A stretch of DNA of 6,827 bases, taken from the NCBI GenBank assembly GCA_030624695.1, contig JAUXJP010000052.1:1-6827 (forward strand), given 5' to 3'. The position numbers were made by a program, and so were the translations under genes. Below, in pieces: positions 4,685-6,827 of this stretch. The notes below the pieces were generated by a model. That model saw only the letters and a list, made by a program, of their open reading frames with translations, ran no database searches and was not told the DNA's origin. Position 1 is the first letter of the stretch. The number at the start of each line of letters is the position of its first letter. The stretch comes from Candidatus Dadabacteria bacterium. Lineage in GTDB: Bacteria; Desulfobacterota_D; UBA1144; Nemesobacterales; JAJCZQ01.

Positions 4685-6169
4685 TCAGGGCAGATTGGAA
4701 TAACCCATCAAAAATTTATCACATTCACGCGCTGCTTCCCTACCTTCATTAATTGCCCATACGACAAGGCTTTGGCCTCTCCTGGCATCACCCGCGGCAA
4801 ATACCTTCTCAACATTTGTCGTATATTTCCCGTATTCTGCTTTTGCATTGGTCCTGTCATCAGTTTCAACTGTAAGCTGGCTAAGGAGCTGCTGTTCGGG
4901 CCCGAGATAACCAAGGGCAAGCAGTACAAGGTCTGCTGGCCATACTTTCTCTGTCCCGGGCACTTCATCGAATACCACTCTTCCTTCTTTATCTTTTTTC
5001 CATTCAATTTGTATAGTATGCAGCTCTTTTACATTACCTTTATCATCACCTACAAATTTTTTCGTCATAACCTGGTATTCCCTGGGATCATCACCGAAAA
5101 CAGACATAGCTTCTTCCTGACCATAACTCAAAGTATAAACCCTCGGCCACTGCGGCCATGGATTATCGTCAGCCCTTTCCATGGGCGGTTTAGGTAGAAT
5201 TTCAAATTGAAGCAGACTTTTACAGCCATGCCTTAGTGAAGTAGCAACACAGTCCGTACCCGTATCTCCTCCGCCAAGTATTATCACGTCTTTATTCTTT
5301 GCAGTAATGTAGTTTCCATCTTCAAAATTACTATCGAGCAGGCTCTTGGTATTTGCTCTAAGATACTGCATGGCAAAATGGATCCCGTTATGCTCCCTGC
5401 CCTCAATTGGAAGGTCTCTTGGTGTTGTAGCACCGGTACATATAACAACTGCGTCGTTTAGTGCAACAAGTTCTTTGCTCTCCAGGTCCGTACCAACTTC
5501 AACACTTGTAATAAATTCTATACCTTCTTCTGTAAGCAAATCGACCCTTCTTTGAACTATATCTTTATCAAGATGGGGATTAGGAATTCCGTACATTAAT
5601 AAACCCCCAATCCTGTCATCTCTTTCATAGACTGTTACCGTATGGCCGGCTTTATTTAGCTGAGCTGCACATGACAGCCCTGCAGGGCCTGACCCTATTA
5701 TAGCTACTTTTTTTCCTGTTCGTGATTTTGGGGGTTCCGCAATTATCCATCCTTTTTCAAAACCTTTATCCACAATAGCACATTCAATTGTTTTTATTGT
5801 TACTGAAGGTTCGTTAATAGCCAGCACGCAGGAACCTTCACATGGAGCGGGACAAATCCTTCCTGTAAATTCCGGGAAATTATTAGTCTTGTGGAGCCTT
5901 TCTAAGGCCTCTTTCCATAATCCGCCATAAACTAAATCATTCCACTCAGGTATCAGATTATTAATAGGGCATCCGGCTGTCATACCGCCTAATACCTCTC
6001 CTGTCTGGCAGAATGGCACACCACAGTCCATACATCTTGAGCCCTGTTCCTTTAGCTTATTCTCAGGAAGGTGCCCATGAAACTCGTCCCAGTCTTTTAT
6101 TCTTTCTTTTGGGTCTCTGTCCGGTTCCAGTTCGCGAGTGTGAGTCATAAAACCCGTGGGGTTACCCAT
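4685..6169 (-). CDS. gltD: Glutamate synthase (NADPH), small subunit
   Basis: The beta subunit of GOGAT oxidises NADPH through FAD and passes electrons via iron-sulfur clusters to the large subunit, which makes glutamate from glutamine and 2-oxoglutarate. The 494 residues match the usual length. The N-terminal cluster domain has cysteines at 46, 49, 54 and 67, and at 106, 110, 114 (C-P-A-P-C-E-G-S-C) with C130. The first dinucleotide fold has GSGPAG at 159-164 (FAD). The second has GGGDTGTD at 299-306 (NADPH). The closing FAD motif AAGDARRGQS is at 458-467. The start is fixed by GGAGGT 6 bases upstream and by the MGNPTGF beginning typical of this branch. It follows gltB by 23 bases and precedes tyrS by 14. 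Related NADPH-dependent oxidoreductase subunits share this fold, but the adjacent gltB settles the call. Confidence 0.97.
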   Translation of the reverse strand: MGNPTGFMTHTRELEPDRDPKERIKDWDEFHGHLPENKLKEQGSRCMDCGVPFCQTGEVLGGMTAGCPINNLIPEWNDLVYGGLWKEALERLHKTNNFPEFTGRICPAPCEGSCVLAINEPSVTIKTIECAIVDKGFEKGWIIAEPPKSRTGKKVAIIGSGPAGLSCAAQLNKAGHTVTVYERDDRIGGLLMYGIPNPHLDKDIVQRRVDLLTEEGIEFITSVEVGTDLESKELVALNDAVVICTGATTPRDLPIEGREHNGIHFAMQYLRANTKSLLDSNFEDGNYITAKNKDVIILGGGDTGTDCVATSLRHGCKSLLQFEILPKPPMERADDNPWPQWPRVYTLSYGQEEAMSVFGDDPREYQVMTKKFVGDDKGNVKELHTIQIEWKKDKEGRVVFDEVPGTEKVWPADLVLLALGYLGPEQQLLSQLTVETDDRTNAKAEYGKYTTNVEKVFAAGDARRGQSLVVWAINEGREAARECDKFLMGYSNLP

Positions 6170-6175
6170 CTAAGT

Positions 6176-6181
6176 ACCTCC
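6176..6181 (-). promoter_or_regulatory. Shine-Dalgarno site of gltD
   Basis: On the minus strand GGAGGT precedes the ATG at 6169 by 6 bases and decides this start over the internal Met at codon 8. It lies in the 23-base gap between gltB and gltD. Confidence 0.8.
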
Positions 6182-6192
6182 GAATATCTAGA

Positions 6193-6827
6193 TCAATTTC
6201 CACTAACACGCGCAAGATCACTTTTATTGGCTTCAAATGCTGCCATCATAGCCTCGTCACCGCTTAGTCCACTTTCGGTTACACGCTTAATATTTTCAAC
6301 CATTCTTTTATAATCGTTTGGCATTACCTTAACAAATTTAGCAATGCTCTCTGACCAGTTGTCCAATAAATTTTGAGCAACAGTGCTTTCGGTATAATCA
6401 AGATGGTTCTGAATCATTTTGTTTAATTTGTTCTGGTCTTCATCGTCAATACTTTCGATGGAAACCATCTCGGTGTTACATCTTTCGTTAAAATCCCCAT
6501 GTTCATCATATATATAGGCAATACCGCCTGACATGCCCGCACCAAAATTTCTCCCGGTAGGACCAAGTATCACTACTGTGCCCCCGGTCATGTATTCACA
6601 GGCATGGTCCCCTACTGCTTCTACAACAGTATGTACTCCGCTATTTCTTACACAGAACCTTTCCCCGGCCATACCCCTTATATAAGCTTGACCGGAAGTT
6701 GCCCCGTAAAATGCGACATTTCCGATAATAATATTTTCCTCAGGAATAAATGAGGAGTTTCTTGGAGGATAGACAATTAATTTTCCACCAGACAGGCCTT
6801 TTCCAATATAATCGTTGGAATCACCTT
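6193..6827 (-). CDS. gltB: Glutamate synthase large subunit, C-terminal end only
   Basis: The frame is open to the right edge of the window, so the gene begins outside it; the Met at 6672 is internal. The roughly 210 visible residues are the GXGXG beta-helix domain that closes GOGAT alpha subunits. From the N-side one reads D-Y-I-G-K-G-L-S-G-G, then G-N-V-A-F-Y-G-A-T-S-G, R-G-M-A-G-E-R-F, V-R-N-S-G, G-D-H-A-C-E-Y-M-T-G-G and G-R-N-F-G-A-G-M-S-G-G. The end has the usual F-V-K-V-M-P-x-D-Y-K-R-M helix and a short tail (A-R-V-S-G-N). The complete enzyme also carries an N-terminal glutaminase domain and an FMN synthase domain with a 3Fe-4S cluster, none of which are in view. Formate/ferredoxin-type GOGATs share the domain, but a gltD directly downstream supports the NADPH type. 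Confidence 0.95.
   Translation of the reverse strand, partial: GDSNDYIGKGLSGGKLIVYPPRNSSFIPEENIIIGNVAFYGATSGQAYIRGMAGERFCVRNSGVHTVVEAVGDHACEYMTGGTVVILGPTGRNFGAGMSGGIAYIYDEHGDFNERCNTEMVSIESIDDEDQNKLNKMIQNHLDYTESTVAQNLLDNWSESIAKFVKVMPNDYKRMVENIKRVTESGLSGDEAMMAAFEANKSDLARVSGN

Noticed and set aside
6193..6672. Stand-alone 159-residue protein starting at the Met at 6672
   Set aside because: The same frame stays open to the window edge and continues with typical GltB residues (G-N-V-A-F-Y-G-A-T-S-G), so the Met is internal.
1..6827. Mobile element, CRISPR array or defence system
   Set aside because: No transposase or integrase, no regularly spaced repeats and no defence domains are seen; every sizeable stretch is accounted for by housekeeping genes.

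Overview
This is an AT-rich chromosomal stretch of housekeeping genes. The organism is a bacterium, most likely from the Bacteroidota/Chlorobiota/Ignavibacteriota (FCB) part of the tree. The grounds are the CdsZ-type zinc-ribbon coiled-coil protein, a TyrZ-like TyrRS, a GOGAT small subunit with an MGNPTGF start, and a tRNA gene without an encoded CCA. Canonical TTGACA/TATAAT-like promoters and Shine-Dalgarno sites before some genes fit Ignavibacteria or Chlorobi relatives better than classical Bacteroidia. This placement is an inference. No mobile element, CRISPR array, phage gene or obvious accessory system is present.

Layout, left to right. (1) Positions 1-874 (+) hold the 3' end of a TPR protein gene and a small unrecognised gene seven bases behind it. 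(2) Positions 871-1653 (-) hold a monofunctional biotin-protein ligase whose stop codon overlaps the stop of the preceding gene tail to tail. (3) Positions 1654-1809 form a divergent promoter region, where two good sigma70-type promoters share one -35 heptamer. (4) Positions 1810-3500 (+) form an RNA-flavoured cluster: a CAT-anticodon tRNA (probably tRNA-Ile2), a CdsZ/COG1579 coiled-coil zinc-ribbon protein, a ribonuclease HI, and the class A RNase P RNA gene rnpB. The first base pair of rnpB lies in the RNase HI stop codon. Its 3' strand reaches into the tyrS stop codon, and its likely intrinsic terminator lies inside the end of the tyrS coding region on the other strand. (5) Positions 3468-6827 (-) hold a tight gltB'-gltD-tyrS unit with gaps of 23 and 14 bases: the two glutamate synthase subunits followed by tyrosyl-tRNA synthetase.

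Functionally the window covers ammonium assimilation (GOGAT), tRNA charging (TyrRS), tRNA 5' maturation (RNase P RNA), RNA/DNA hybrid removal (RNase HI) and biotin attachment (BirA). I see no clearly new biological system. The points most worth a second look are the very compact rnpB locus, with terminator and P1 helix overlapping coding sequence, the extra hairpin in the P16/P17 region of the RNase P RNA, the shared -35 divergent promoter, and the possible joint transcription of a tRNA with RNase HI and RNase P RNA.
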